Below, one piece after another: positions 30,109 through 39,722 of a DNA stretch of 64,000 nucleotides. A model generated the notes under the pieces. That model had not been told where the DNA came from and ran no database searches. It saw only the letters and a program-made list of their open reading frames with translations. The position numbers and the translations under genes were made by a program. Where the stretch lies: NCBI RefSeq assembly GCF_023078275.1, contig NC_062982.1:8010501-8074500 (forward strand). Reading direction: 5' to 3'. Source of the DNA: Leguminivora glycinivorella. Its lineage: Eukaryota > Arthropoda > Insecta > Lepidoptera > Tortricidae. How positions within the stretch are numbered: the stretch's first letter is position 1; the number at the start of each line of letters is the position of its first letter.

Positions 30109-33080
30109 CTAGAAAACCTTTCAAAAATAATAGAATTAAAGCAAAATTTCCTTTAGAAATTATCCATACGGACATTTGCGGTCCGATAGAAATTCCCACT
30201 TGGGATAATAAAAAATATTTTATTACTTTTTTGGATGACTTTACACATTTTTGTGTTGTCTACTTAATTACTTTTAAAAGTGAAGCCTTTGATAAAATAA
30301 AACAGTTTGTGACTTTAGCGGAGAACCATTTCAATACAAAAGTTAAGAAAATCAGATGCGACAACGGAAAAGAATACTCGAACAATAACCTAATGTCTTG
30401 GTGCAGCTCTAAGGGCATAATTATGGATCTAACAATACCCTACACTCCTCAATTAAATGGAAAAGCAGAGCGATTGAATAGAACCTTGTTAGAACGAACG
30501 AGAGCATTAATATTCGATGGTCGAGTTCCAAATTATCTATGGGGTGAAGCTCTTATAACTGCAAGTTTCTTAATCAATAGAAGTCCTACCGAAGGCAAAG
30601 ACAAAACTCCAGCAGAGATGTGGTTTGGCATCAAACCTGATGTATCACATGTTAGACGTTTTGGTTCAACAACTTATTATAAAATAAACTCTGGTGTACG
30701 AAAGCTAGATGTCAGATGCAAAAAGGGAATCCTGATTGGCTATATCAGGAATGGTTACAAAATATGGGTGGATGAAACAAAAACAATTGTAAGAGCGAGG
30801 GATGTAAGAATAAATGAAGATGAGCAAGGTATATATACAAATGAAGAAAATGATGAAAGTATTAGAGGTCTTTGGACAATCGACGAAGAAACTGAAGAGA
30901 CAGTTAGAGAAGGCACAACACAAAATGAAGATCAAATAAACAGGCAGGAAGAAAATCAGGTCAGAAGAGTCAACAGTAATGAAGGTCGAGAAGGAGATAC
31001 ATTAAGAAGAATTGAAACAAGTAGCAATGGAGAGGAGGGTCGAGAAGGAGGTACATCAAGAAGAGTTGGAGGAAGTAGTAATATAGAGAAGAGTCGAGAA
31101 GGTGATATGTTAAAAAGAAAAGTAAGAAGTAGAAATGCAGAGAATGTTCGAGAAGGTGTTATTCATTTAAGAAGATTAGGAAGCGAAACAAGTGAAGATG
31201 AAACAAAAGATGAAACAAAAGAAGATGAAACAAAAGAAGATGAAACAAAAGAAGATGAAACAAAAGAAGATGAAACAAAAGAAGGTGAAACAAAAGAAGA
31301 TGAAACAAAAGAAGGTGAAACAAAAGAAGATGAAACAAATGAAAGCGAAACAAATGAAGGCGAAACAAATGAAGGCAAAATAAATGATGGCGAAACAAAT
31401 GATGGCGAAACAAATGAAGGTGAAATAAATGAAGGCGAAACAAATGAAGATAAAACAAAAGACAATGAAACAAATGAAATAGAAACAATTGAAGAAGAAG
31501 AAAATAATGAAGTATTTTATGATGGGAATGAAGAATTTTTTGATAATGAAGAAGTTGAAAATCGAGTTGGAAGTATTGAAAATCAAAATATTGATAGTGA
31601 TGTTAATCAAAATAGAAGAGTTCAACCTGCTAGAGACCGCAGATTACCTGATAGATATAAAGATTATTTAATGAATTATGATACTGAAGCTTCAATGTTA
31701 ACTTACGAGGAGGCAATAGAATCAAAAGAAAAGGATAAATGGAAAAAGGCAATAAAAGAAGAAATTAAATCACTTGAAGAAAATAAGACGTGGTCATTTG
31801 TGGATGAACAGGAAGCAAAAGGAAGAAAATTAGTTACTAGCAAGTGGATTTTTACAGTAAAGTCTGATGGCAGATATAAAGCCAGACTAGTTGCAAGAGG
31901 CTTTCAACAAAAGTACAAAATAGATTATGACGAGACGTACAGTCCGGTAGTTAATAGTACGTCTTTAAGAATCTTACTATCTATTGCAGCGTCAAAAGGG
32001 TTAAAATTAAAACAGTTTGATGTGAAGACAGCCTTTTTACATGGAGACTTGAAAGAATGTATATACATGAAGGTACCCAAAGGCTATAGCAACAAAGAAG
32101 GCAAAGTATGCAAACTAAACAAGAGCTTATACGGTCTGAAACAAGCTCCACTAATGTGGAATATTAAGTTTACAGAGTTCTTAATAAAGATGGGGTTCAA
32201 GCAGATGAAACTTGATCAATGCATTTTTATTATGGAGGGTGAAAGGAAGATTATTCTTGCGGTATATGTCGATGATGGATTAGTTCTTGGAGAGAAAGAA
32301 GAAGATCTAGTGTACATAATAGAAATAATTAGAAAGGCTTTTGAACTAAGAGTCTTAGATGAAGTCACCAATTACATTGGTTTGGACATTAAGCAAGATG
32401 AAAATGGGATTAAAATTTTTCAGAAAACATACAGTGAGAAAATCATTAAGAAATTTAACCTAAACAATGCCAAAGAATGTAAATGTCCAACAATTCTGAT
32501 AGAACAGCATCCGTCAGTAAAGGTTGATACTAAGTCTCATGAGCTTTACCGAGAGATGATAGGGTCAATGTTATATCTTTCGAATAAAACGCGACCAGAC
32601 ATTAGTTTTCAAGTGGGTTATTGTTCGAGGCATCAAAATTCTCCAAATTTAAATGATTTGAATAATGCTAAGACAATTTTGCGATTCCTGAAAGGCTCAA
32701 CAGAAAAAGGGATTCACTTTAATAAAGATGATAAAGTACTCAGGGGTTATTGTGATTCGGATTTCGCGGGAGATCCAGACACTAGGCGCAGCACTTCTGG
32801 TTTTGTGATTTGGCTGAATGGTGGACCAGTGGCATGGAGCTCAAGAAAACAATCAGTAGTCGCACTGAGCAGCACAGAAGCAGAATTCATAGCAGCAGCA
32901 GAATGTTGTAAAGAACTACTATTCATAAGGGATCTGATTTTTGAGATAACCAAGGAAAAACTAGAAGTTGAGATGAGAGTAGATAATCAATCTGCAATTT
33001 GGCTTATGAAAAAAAGGAATCATGGGGAGAAGAAGCAAACACATAGACGTAAAATACTATTACCTAAAAGAGAAAATTGA
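30105..33080 (+). CDS. copia Pol: integrase, reverse transcriptase, RNase H
   Basis: 991 codons, uninterrupted. The integrase core has D23, D86 and E122, giving the DD35E spacing, with NGKAERLNRTLLE around the glutamate. Residues 363-462 are an acidic repeat linker rich in ETKED/ETNEG. The RT has W-I-F...KARLVARGF, the first catalytic aspartate in QFDVKTAFLHGD (D639) and YVDD at 721-724. RNase H has YCDSDFAGD (D884), SSTEAEF (E925) and VDNQSA (D960). All named catalytic residues are present. The start codon is only the first ATG after the frameshift; the true protein began upstream. The last ~20 residues are out of frame after an A7 run near 33009-33015. The enzymes would make cDNA and integrate it. 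Confidence 0.93.
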   Translation: MTRKPFKNNRIKAKFPLEIIHTDICGPIEIPTWDNKKYFITFLDDFTHFCVVYLITFKSEAFDKIKQFVTLAENHFNTKVKKIRCDNGKEYSNNNLMSWCSSKGIIMDLTIPYTPQLNGKAERLNRTLLERTRALIFDGRVPNYLWGEALITASFLINRSPTEGKDKTPAEMWFGIKPDVSHVRRFGSTTYYKINSGVRKLDVRCKKGILIGYIRNGYKIWVDETKTIVRARDVRINEDEQGIYTNEENDESIRGLWTIDEETEETVREGTTQNEDQINRQEENQVRRVNSNEGREGDTLRRIETSSNGEEGREGGTSRRVGGSSNIEKSREGDMLKRKVRSRNAENVREGVIHLRRLGSETSEDETKDETKEDETKEDETKEDETKEDETKEGETKEDETKEGETKEDETNESETNEGETNEGKINDGETNDGETNEGEINEGETNEDKTKDNETNEIETIEEEENNEVFYDGNEEFFDNEEVENRVGSIENQNIDSDVNQNRRVQPARDRRLPDRYKDYLMNYDTEASMLTYEEAIESKEKDKWKKAIKEEIKSLEENKTWSFVDEQEAKGRKLVTSKWIFTVKSDGRYKARLVARGFQQKYKIDYDETYSPVVNSTSLRILLSIAASKGLKLKQFDVKTAFLHGDLKECIYMKVPKGYSNKEGKVCKLNKSLYGLKQAPLMWNIKFTEFLIKMGFKQMKLDQCIFIMEGERKIILAVYVDDGLVLGEKEEDLVYIIEIIRKAFELRVLDEVTNYIGLDIKQDENGIKIFQKTYSEKIIKKFNLNNAKECKCPTILIEQHPSVKVDTKSHELYREMIGSMLYLSNKTRPDISFQVGYCSRHQNSPNLNDLNNAKTILRFLKGSTEKGIHFNKDDKVLRGYCDSDFAGDPDTRRSTSGFVIWLNGGPVAWSSRKQSVVALSSTEAEFIAAAECCKELLFIRDLIFEITKEKLEVEMRVDNQSAIWLMKKRNHGEKKQTHRRKILLPKREN
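31190..31490 (+). repeat. in-frame 15-bp minisatellite in the copia Pol linker
   Basis: About 18-19 units of the type gatgaaacaaaagaa, shifting to aatgaaggcgaaaca in the 3' half. It encodes DETKE, GETKE and GETNE pentads. The long minus-strand ORFs across it are mirror artefacts. Confidence 0.9.
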
Positions 33081-33196
33081 CGAAAATCAGATTACAGTTA
33101 AATACTGTCCGACGGGATCACAGCTGGCTGATATACTAACTAAAAGTTTACCGGCTGTAAAGTTTGAAAAATGTCAACGAAGATTAGTGTTTTAGT
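33016..33196 (+). pseudogene. frameshifted C-terminal tail of copia RNase H
   Basis: In the shifted frame the sequence reads HIDVKYYYLKEKI, then CPTGSQLADILTKSLP and ends at a TAG (33194-33196). HIDVKYH-like and QLADILTK blocks are the hallmark C-terminus of copia Pol, so the natural stop is at 33196 and the stop at 33080 is an artefact of a 1-bp indel in the A run. Confidence 0.85.
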
Positions 33197-33412
33197 GATA
33201 TTGTGGCTAAAATGAGTCATTGAGTGTAGTATAAGTGCGGGCTAAAGTGAACGTTAATTATTTTTTCGGCTCATGTCGGGGTTTGTTTATAATTATCGTA
33301 GTATGTAAGTTTTTTATAGGGTGTGTAAAAATAATACAGGAATGTGTATTGAAAGAAAACTTAAGGATTCTGGAAGCATGAAATAAAGTTAGAATTAAGG
33401 GGGTGCTTAATA

Positions 33413-33460
33413 ATGATTCACTTAAGGGGGTGTAAGTGTACTAATGGTAAGTGAATCAAT
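33413..33460 (+). other. hairpin around a polypurine motif in the copia 3' region
   Basis: TGATTCACTTA and TAAGTGAATCA form a perfect 11-bp stem with AGGGGGTG in the loop. A second AAGGGGGTG lies just upstream at about 33397. Confidence 0.55.
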
Positions 33461-33675
33461 ATAAAAGCAACCAACAAACCAACAAACGAACTTGAAAAAA
33501 AAGAGTAAAACCACACATTCATTTAGTCATTATTTACACAGTGTTCTGAAGTTATCCTTAAGTATTTTTTCTAAATTTTATTTATTCCAAATATTATTAT
33601 AATTTTTAGTATTTTAGTATTTGTTTAGAGAAGGGAAGGATACGTAAATTTTATAATCGATATATATATTTGGCA

Positions 33676-33905
33676 ATTAGTAATGATGTATCGAGCGGTG
33701 GAGAATAAAGATAAGTATGAGTCGAGAGGTGGAATAAATAAGGGAGATAGATGTAGTTAATTTATATATTAGTAGCGATGTATCGAGTGGGAGAATAAAG
33801 AATAATATGAGGCGAGAAGCTGAATAATTAACTACTTATTTATATATTAGTAGTGATGTGTCGATTAGTGGGAGTTTATATTATATGAGAGTACATGTAG
33901 ATATG
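33676..33905 (+). repeat. degenerate tandem repeat in the copia 3' UTR
   Basis: Three units starting ATTAGTARYGATGTATCGAG at 33676, 33778 and 33846 (spacing 102 and 68 bp), each followed by GGAGAATAAAG-like sequence. Confidence 0.65.
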
Positions 33906-34091
33906 TACTAATTAATATTTGATGATAATGTTTTTTGAAACCTTTTGTTTTTTGGTAAACTAATGTGATGAAAGTTTTTTGAAATATTGTTCTGGAAATG
34001 AGATTGTGGCCTTTTAAATAAAAGTTGTAAAGTATTAGATAAAAGTTGTAAAGTATGTACTAACGCTTCAAGCAGAGTCGATTGAGGGGGT

Positions 34092-34262
34092 GTGTTATTG
34101 TGAAGGTTGAATATGCAATCGACTCATGCTTGACCAAATTTAAGTTTGGAACCTCAGTTGTCTATGTGCAGACTTTTGAGTTTTCAAACGACACTCTTCT
34201 GACAGGACTCATGATGTAAACATGTTTGTGTAAATATATATTAATAAATTATAAATAAATAA
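34092..34262 (+). repeat. probable 3' LTR of the copia element
   Basis: A polypurine tract, TTGAGGGGG, precedes TGTGTTATTGTGAAGG, matching the TG start typical of copia LTRs. AATAAATTATAAATAAATAA near 34240-34259 can supply polyadenylation signals. The exact 3' end is not fixed because there is no 5' LTR to compare. Confidence 0.5.
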
Positions 34263-34612
34263 CGTTCGGATAATCCAAAGTGCCTTCCTATTGTTCCAAG
34301 GACCTCCTGTGGGAATTTCCACAAACATAAATAAGCGCATCGTAAGACATAATTAAAAGCAGTGTCACCGTAAGCAATATCAGAGTTTCTCACCTTTGTA
34401 ACCGACACCGCTTTGTTCCGTGACCTCCGTGGGACGGAAAACGTCGTAAAATGCCGATGAAGTTTTACTTTGATAGTCTCGGTATCCGAGTCAACTGACA
34501 CCCGACTAGTTAAAACTATCGTGGTTAAGTTTATGGGCACTATTTTAGTCATAACTTCTGATTTAAAGATGTCCTGAAATCTCGTAATCGGTAGCTCTAG
34601 TCTATCAAACAC
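34263..34612 (-). other. unrecognised 123-codon open frame (about 34241-34612)
   Basis: Open on the minus strand, and runs into the copia 3' end. I do not recognise a domain, there is no splice evidence, and composition is mixed. It may be an interspersed repeat rather than a gene. Named here because it is the longest frame in this part without an explanation. Confidence 0.25.
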
Positions 34613-34709
34613 TCAGTCTACCAATAATTCAAGATAATTTTATTTTTTTTACCTATGGCTTTTTCGATATTTGCGATCGATTCTAAAATTGCGGAATGCT
34701 CAATAAAAA

Positions 34710-35246
34710 CATGCGCCCCCCATTTAAGGGAAGTGGGGGGTTAGAAATAGGCAAAAAATAGCCTATGTCCACCATGCCTTGCCTTCAACTATCTCCACAT
34801 AAAAAATCACGTCAATTCGTTGCTCCGTTTAGCCGTGAAAGACGGACAAACAAACAGACACACTACTACTGAGTAAGTACTTACTTGGCTGGCGCGATAA
34901 CCCAAAATGAGTTTCTCCAACACAAAAGGCCTCCAACGCAAGAGCACGCCACACTTTGTTCGGTCTTGAGCGGTATCGCGCCAGCTTTCGCCGACGCCGA
35001 GCTCACGGAGGTCTACCTCCACTCACTCCAACGATATTTTGTGTGACCAGCAGGACGGCGTCCATCTCTCTTCCCAAGCAGGCTCTTTTGACTGCCCGAT
35101 TTTCCCCATTCTTTCAAGGTGACCTAGCCAACGGAGACGATGTGCTTTGGTTTCACCAATGTATTATATTTGGCTCGGCTACTGGAAACTTAAACAGACA
35201 CACAGAGGACACACACACTTTCCCATTCTTAATATTTAAACTATAT
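34710..35246 (-). mobile_element. Lep1-type Helitron, long variant, interrupted by a LINE
   Basis: AAAATAGCCTATGTCCACC, TCAACTATCTCCACATAAAA and GTCAATTCGTTGCTCCGTTT on the left; CACACACACTTTCCCATTCT on the right. It is the complement of the layout at 62699-62932. Confidence 0.7.
34864..35191 (-). pseudogene. 5'-truncated LINE (RT C-terminal part) with a 12-bp target duplication
   Basis: The minus strand encodes LRWLGH..ERMGK-, TKYRW- and EVDLRELGVGESWRDTAQDR-like blocks, the C-terminal region downstream of the RT in endonuclease-type LINEs, with frameshifts. It is flanked by a perfect AAACAGACACAC at 34852-34863 and 35192-35203, so it is one insertion. Its 3' tail is a short AGTAGTA-like repeat. 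Confidence 0.8.
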
Positions 35247-35768
35247 GTAAATAAAGTCTCTTTGATGCCTATGAACCTTGTGACTATCTTGTGACTTTGA
35301 CACTTATGTTTACCTATAAAATGTCACAGGCGTTATTTAAAAAGTAATTAAATATTGCAAATAGCTAAAACTACAAAGCTAATGGAATATTAGCTAAATG
35401 ATGTTTTTCTTTTCAGGTAAGAGATTTAATTGTTATTATATTTTAATTTGATATTCTCTTTTAAGAGCAAAAATGTTAGTTTTCATTTCGTGACACAGTA
35501 ACATATTAAGCATAATTATATGATTAAAAATTACATTTTTAAAATGTAATTTTACCATTTGTGAGTGTGCACGGAAAACGTCCCACTTTGTCGATTGATA
35601 TAAAGCCGCTTTGTCAGTTTATTCATATAAAGATACAAGTAAATCTAGCCTTAATGGTAACCAACAAAGTGGGTCGTTTTACTAACACACTCACATTTTA
35701 AAATAGGTACTTACTACACTGAACTTAATAGAAAGTATCGATATACCTAATTAATTTTTAAATTACAG
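35247..35768. other. AT-rich stretch, intron-like
   Basis: Apart from the splice-type site at 35416 nothing is recognised. Confidence 0.35.
35403..35422 (+). promoter_or_regulatory. candidate recursive (ratchet) splice site
   Basis: GTTTTTCTTTTCAG followed directly by GTAAGAG places a strong 3' splice site against a strong 5' splice site at 35416/35417. That is the form of zero-length recursive splice sites in long insect introns. It points the same way as the exon candidate at 35769. Chance occurrence of the eight-base core is expected about twice in this window, so the pyrimidine tract carries the weight. Confidence 0.35.
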
Positions 35769-35860
35769 AAAAATTGGAAAACATATCCCGTTCCCGACTC
35801 GAACCCGTACCGTTCACTGCTCAGTTGGTGTTCCAATTCGAGTCTGCTGCAGCCCTGCAG
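35769..35860 (+). CDS. candidate internal exon of an unidentified host gene
   Basis: 92 bp bounded by a branch-point-like CTAAT (35747-35751), TTTTTAAATTACAG and a 5' splice site CAG/GTATAA. It is open in all three frames. The frame that begins after two bases ends exactly on a codon and reads KLENISRSRLEPVPFTAQLV followed by FQFESAAALQ, with varied, protein-like composition. I do not recognise the protein. A rival explanation is a tRNA-derived fragment: on the minus strand ACGGGTTCGAGTC resembles a box B, but the expected T-arm pairing is absent. Confidence 0.35.
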
Positions 35861-36109
35861 GTATAATTTTTTTTTTTCTTACAAAAATAGCGACATACGT
35901 CAATTGCTTGATAAAAACACGTTCATTTTCACTTTATGTCCTGATCTCTGTTTAATCAATTATAATTTTAATTTTACTTGATTCGCACCTACTCGTAAGT
36001 TACTTAGCAATTATTTTTCGTGTAGCTCGTTTGGATAGTACACAGCACACTTACCTTACTCCCTTCTCCATTATTCAGAAACGTTCACTAAAGTTAACAA
36101 GAAGATAAT

Positions 36110-36868
36110 AATTTTTAAGAAAAAAGAAACCGCCTTCCTTTGGGGTTCTGGTGATAAATACTTTCAAATGTTGGATTATGTTATCAATTCGTCTGTATAT
36201 TTTTTAATGTTTGTTATTCGATATCTCCGTCATTTCTGAACCAATTTTGAAATTTGGATGATTCTGAAGTACTTACAGATGAGAATGATTATCAGAACGG
36301 AACTCTAACCAGGGGCGGCTCACTCTTCATCAGCAGTTCCACTGCACCAAATATCACTGTTCTGGACGTAAGTGCATGCTGTTCTTATAAAAATACCAAA
36401 GTCACAATAAGTGTGCCGTTCAGATTTGAGGAGTTCCGTTCTGACCATCATCAGCAGTTCCACTGCACCAAATGTCACTGTTCTGGACGTAAGTGCATGC
36501 TGTTCTTATAAAAATACCAAAGTCACTATAAGTGTGCCGTTTAGATTTGAGGAGTTCCATTCTGACCATCATCAGGAGTTCCACTGCACCAAATGTCACT
36601 GTTTCGTACGTAAATGCATGCTGTTCCTTTAAAAACACAAAAATCACCATATGTATGCCTTTCAGATTTGAGGAGTTCCCTCGATTTCTCCATGATCCCA
36701 TCATCAAAACTGGGTTCTGAGGAAATGGGACCAATCTGTATACATATACATTCAATCAAAAAAATTTTTTTTAAATCGGTCCAGTAACGACGGAGATATC
36801 GAGGAACAAACATAAAAAAAAATACAGATGAATTGAGAACCCCTTCCCTTGAGATTTGGAAGGCGGTT
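36110..36868. mobile_element. foldback with AACCGCCTTCC ends
   Basis: GAAACCGCCTTCCTTTGGGG on the left and GGAAGGCGGTTAAAAA on the right. The 3' part (GATTTGAGGAGTTCCCTCGA, CATGATCCCATCATCAAAAC) resembles the repeat at 60300-60540. Confidence 0.65.
36331..36690 (+). repeat. 121-bp tandem triplication
   Basis: Units begin CAGCAGTTCCACTGCACCAA at 36331 and 36452, and CAGGAGTTCCACTGCACCAA at 36573, exactly 121 bp apart. Each holds TGTTCTGGACGTAAGTGCAT-like sequence and AGATTTGAGGAGTTCC. Because 121 is not a multiple of 3, the ORFs through it are not real. Confidence 0.9.
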
Positions 36869-37017
36869 AAAAATAGTTTGTCCTTTTCTATCACACCAAT
36901 ACGTCGGAAAGGGACAAACGATTTTTATCGGCTTTATAACTTGAGTGAATGTTTATGAAAAAGGGGCTTAGTCTACTATGTCTATATAAAAACATGTACC
37001 TTGAGGATTGTCAAATC

Positions 37018-37765
37018 ATCATCATCATCATCATCATTCTCTTGTCCTCTCCCCATTATTTGGGGTCGGCGCAGCAGATTTTCTTCCTCCATTCCTCTCT
37101 ATCAGCCGTCATTTCCATACTAACACCTTTCACTCTCATATCATTGTTCACACATTCCATCCATCTTTTCTTAGGCCTTCCACTACCGTTGTCGCCATCC
37201 ACCTTCATCTTTACCACTTGTTTTATAACATTGCTTTCATCCCTCCGCATTACATGATATACCATGCTAATCTGCTTCCTCTCACCTTCTCTGTCACTGG
37301 CTCTACTCTCAGGCTTCCCCTTATATGCTCATTCGAATCCTATCCCGTTTTGTCACACCACACATCCATCGCAACATTCTCATTTCACTCACATGCAGAC
37401 TTCTCTCATCCTTCTTCTTGACGGCCCAGCATTCACTTCCATACAAAACGACATACAGGTCGGATAACAGATTTATAAATGTTCCCCTTCAGCTTAAGGG
37501 GCATGCGGGGATCGCACGTTGTGCCTGTGACCTGTCGCCATTTCATCCATCCTGCGTTAATCCTGTGCTGAACTGCTCTGTCGATCTCGCCATCTCCCGG
37601 AATGAGAGAACCTAGATACTTAAAATCCGAGCAGGTAGGCAACATTACGCCATCTAGCGTCATGGCAACAAAGGACGGAAAGACCGCCGAAGTCGCAGAA
37701 AAGATACTCAGTTTTAGATCTGCTGATCTTCAAGCCAACATTTTCCAGCCAAATCTAAAGTAAAT
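37018..37765 (-). pseudogene. RTE-type LINE, 5'-truncated, frameshifted, with 14-bp target duplication
   Basis: Minus-strand blocks, in order: ENVGLKISRSKTEYLFC, FKYLGSLIPGDGEIDRAVQH, NAGWMKWRQVTGTTCDPRMP, GSECWAVKKKDERS, MRMLRWMCGVTKRDRIR, HVMRRDESNVIKQVVKMKVD, GRPKKRWMECV and a CCADPK stop. This is the C-terminal third of an RTE reverse transcriptase, after the catalytic core. At least two frameshifts lie near 37290-37440. The 3' tail is a GAT repeat. AGGATTGTCAAATC flanks it at 37004-37017 and 37766-37779. Confidence 0.9.
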
Positions 37766-37898
37766 AGGATTGTCAAATCTAAAGTAAAAATGTTGTTTGC
37801 TACCCTATCTTACAATGACACTAGAATACATTTTAAACCTCGGTCTTATGCTCGAAGATCGAAAGCTTGCTAATCTTTAATTTACTCGCACCTAAAAA

Positions 37899-38593
<695 letters not shown>

Positions 38594-38685
38594 TTAGCAT
38601 TTGCCCGCAGCTTCGCTCGCGTTAGAAAGAGACAAAAAATAGCATATGTCACTCTCCACTATCTCTTCAACTATCTCCACTTAAA

Positions 38686-39275
38686 AAACCGGCCAAGAGC
38701 GTGTTGGGCCACGCTCAGTGTAGGGTTCCGTAGTTTTCCGTATTTTTCTCAAAAACTACTGAACCTATCAAGTTGAAAACAATTTTCCTAGAAAGCCTTT
38801 ATAAAGTTCTACTTTTGTGATTTTTTTCATATTTTTTAAATTTATGGTTCTAAAGTTAGAGGGGGGGGGACGCACTTTTTTTTCCTTTAGGAGCGATTAT
38901 TTCCGAAAATATCAATATTATCAAAAAACGATCTTAGTAAACCCTTATTCATTTTTAAATACCTATCCAAAAATATATCACACGTTGAGGTTGGAATGAA
39001 AAAAAATATCAGCCCCCACTTTACATGTAGGGGGGGTACCCTAATAAAACATTTTTTTCCATTTTTTATTTTTGCACTTTGTTGGCGTGATTGATATACT
39101 TATTGGTACCAAATTTCAGCTTTCTAGTGCTAACGGTTACTGAGATTATCCGCGGACGGACGGACGGACGGACGGACGGACGGACGGACGGACGGACGGA
39201 CGGACGGACGGACGGACGGACAGACAGACATGGCGAAACTATAAGGGTTCCTAGTTGACTACGGAACCCTAAAAA
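38686..39275 (-). mobile_element. repeat family E inserted in a Helitron at an A run
   Basis: CCGGCCAAGAGCGTGTTGGG to TAGTTGACTACGGAACCCT. Both junctions are A runs (CTTAAAAAA and AAAAATCACG), matching an AAAAA target duplication. It carries an expanded GGAC array. Confidence 0.8.
39154..39220 (+). repeat. (GGAC)n microsatellite inside repeat E
   Basis: About 17 units; the copy at 11784 has only about three (GTCC) units at the same place. Confidence 0.97.
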
Positions 39276-39358
39276 TCACGTCAATTCGTCGCTCCGTTTT
39301 GCCGTGAAAGACGGACAAAAAATAGACACACACACTTTCCCATTTATAATAGTATGGA

Positions 39359-39671
39359 CTAGCTTTTGCCCTTGGCATTTGGCTACGTATCCTGATATAG
39401 TACTAAAGAGGAAGACGCTTAACTTTACCTAGAGATTTGATACTCTGTTTGCAACGATGATTTTAGGGTTTCATTTAGAAATTTGATTAGCTTCAGTAGG
39501 TAATAGTTAGTTAATGTTGTTGCTGGGCCGGAAGAAGACAACCATTGCCTATATTTATTATTATTATTTGTTTATGAACAACATATAAATTTACACGGTA
39601 GAATTTACATTTTTGGTACAATCTAAAAAAAACGAAATCGGTTCATCCGTTCGAAGGCTACGATACCACAG
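39359..39671. other. Helitron end fragment and unassigned sequence
   Basis: CTAGCTTTTGCCCTTGGC at 39359, then unassigned, then AAATCGGTTCATCCGTTCGA at about 39636, which resembles the repeat at 8040-8260 in reverse. Confidence 0.4.
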
Positions 39672-39722
39672 ACACACACACACACACACACACACGCACG
39701 CACGCACGCACGCACGCACGCA
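39672..39722 (+). repeat. compound (CA)n(CGCA)n microsatellite
   Basis: A CA run followed by about seven GCAC units. Confidence 0.95.

Larger units (their letters stand above)
29400..34262 (+). mobile_element. Ty1/copia LTR retrotransposon, 5'-truncated and frameshifted
   Basis: The domain order protease, integrase, reverse transcriptase, RNase H is the copia order (in Ty3/gypsy the integrase comes last). Gag is reduced to a possible zinc-knuckle remnant (QCEFCGK, 29436-29456, ending in a stop). A long 3' untranslated region with polypurine motifs leads to a probable 3' LTR. No 5' LTR or target duplication was found, so it is unlikely to be autonomous. Codon use is strongly A-rich, unlike the GC-rich LINE 3' ends nearby. 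Confidence 0.85.
36057..36966. mobile_element. MITE family R split by another foldback
   Basis: The left end CTCCCTTCTCCATTATTCAG and CACTAAAGTTAACAAG, and the right half from about 36870 (TTGTCCTTTTCTATCACACC to TTTATGAAAAAGGGG), are the two halves of the element seen whole at 16191-16310. Confidence 0.7.
38594..39358 (-). mobile_element. Lep1-type Helitron interrupted by repeat E
   Basis: Left part GCATTTGCCCGCAGCTTCGC to CTATCTCCACTTAAAAAA, right part AAAAATCACGTCAATTCGTC to TTTATAATAGTATGGA. Another copy begins immediately at 39359 (CTAGCTTTTGCCC), so two Helitron ends abut. Confidence 0.8.

Noticed and set aside
31159..31625. Minus-strand ORFs rich in Phe, His and Ser, and a Lys-Met plus-strand ORF
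   Set aside because: Shadows of the 15-bp repeat in the copia Pol linker; the plus-strand Pol frame explains the openness.
36254..36755. Several overlapping ORFs with a repeated Cys/Ser-rich peptide
   Set aside because: They come from the 121-bp tandem repeat, whose length is not a multiple of three, so the peptide repeats in different frames.
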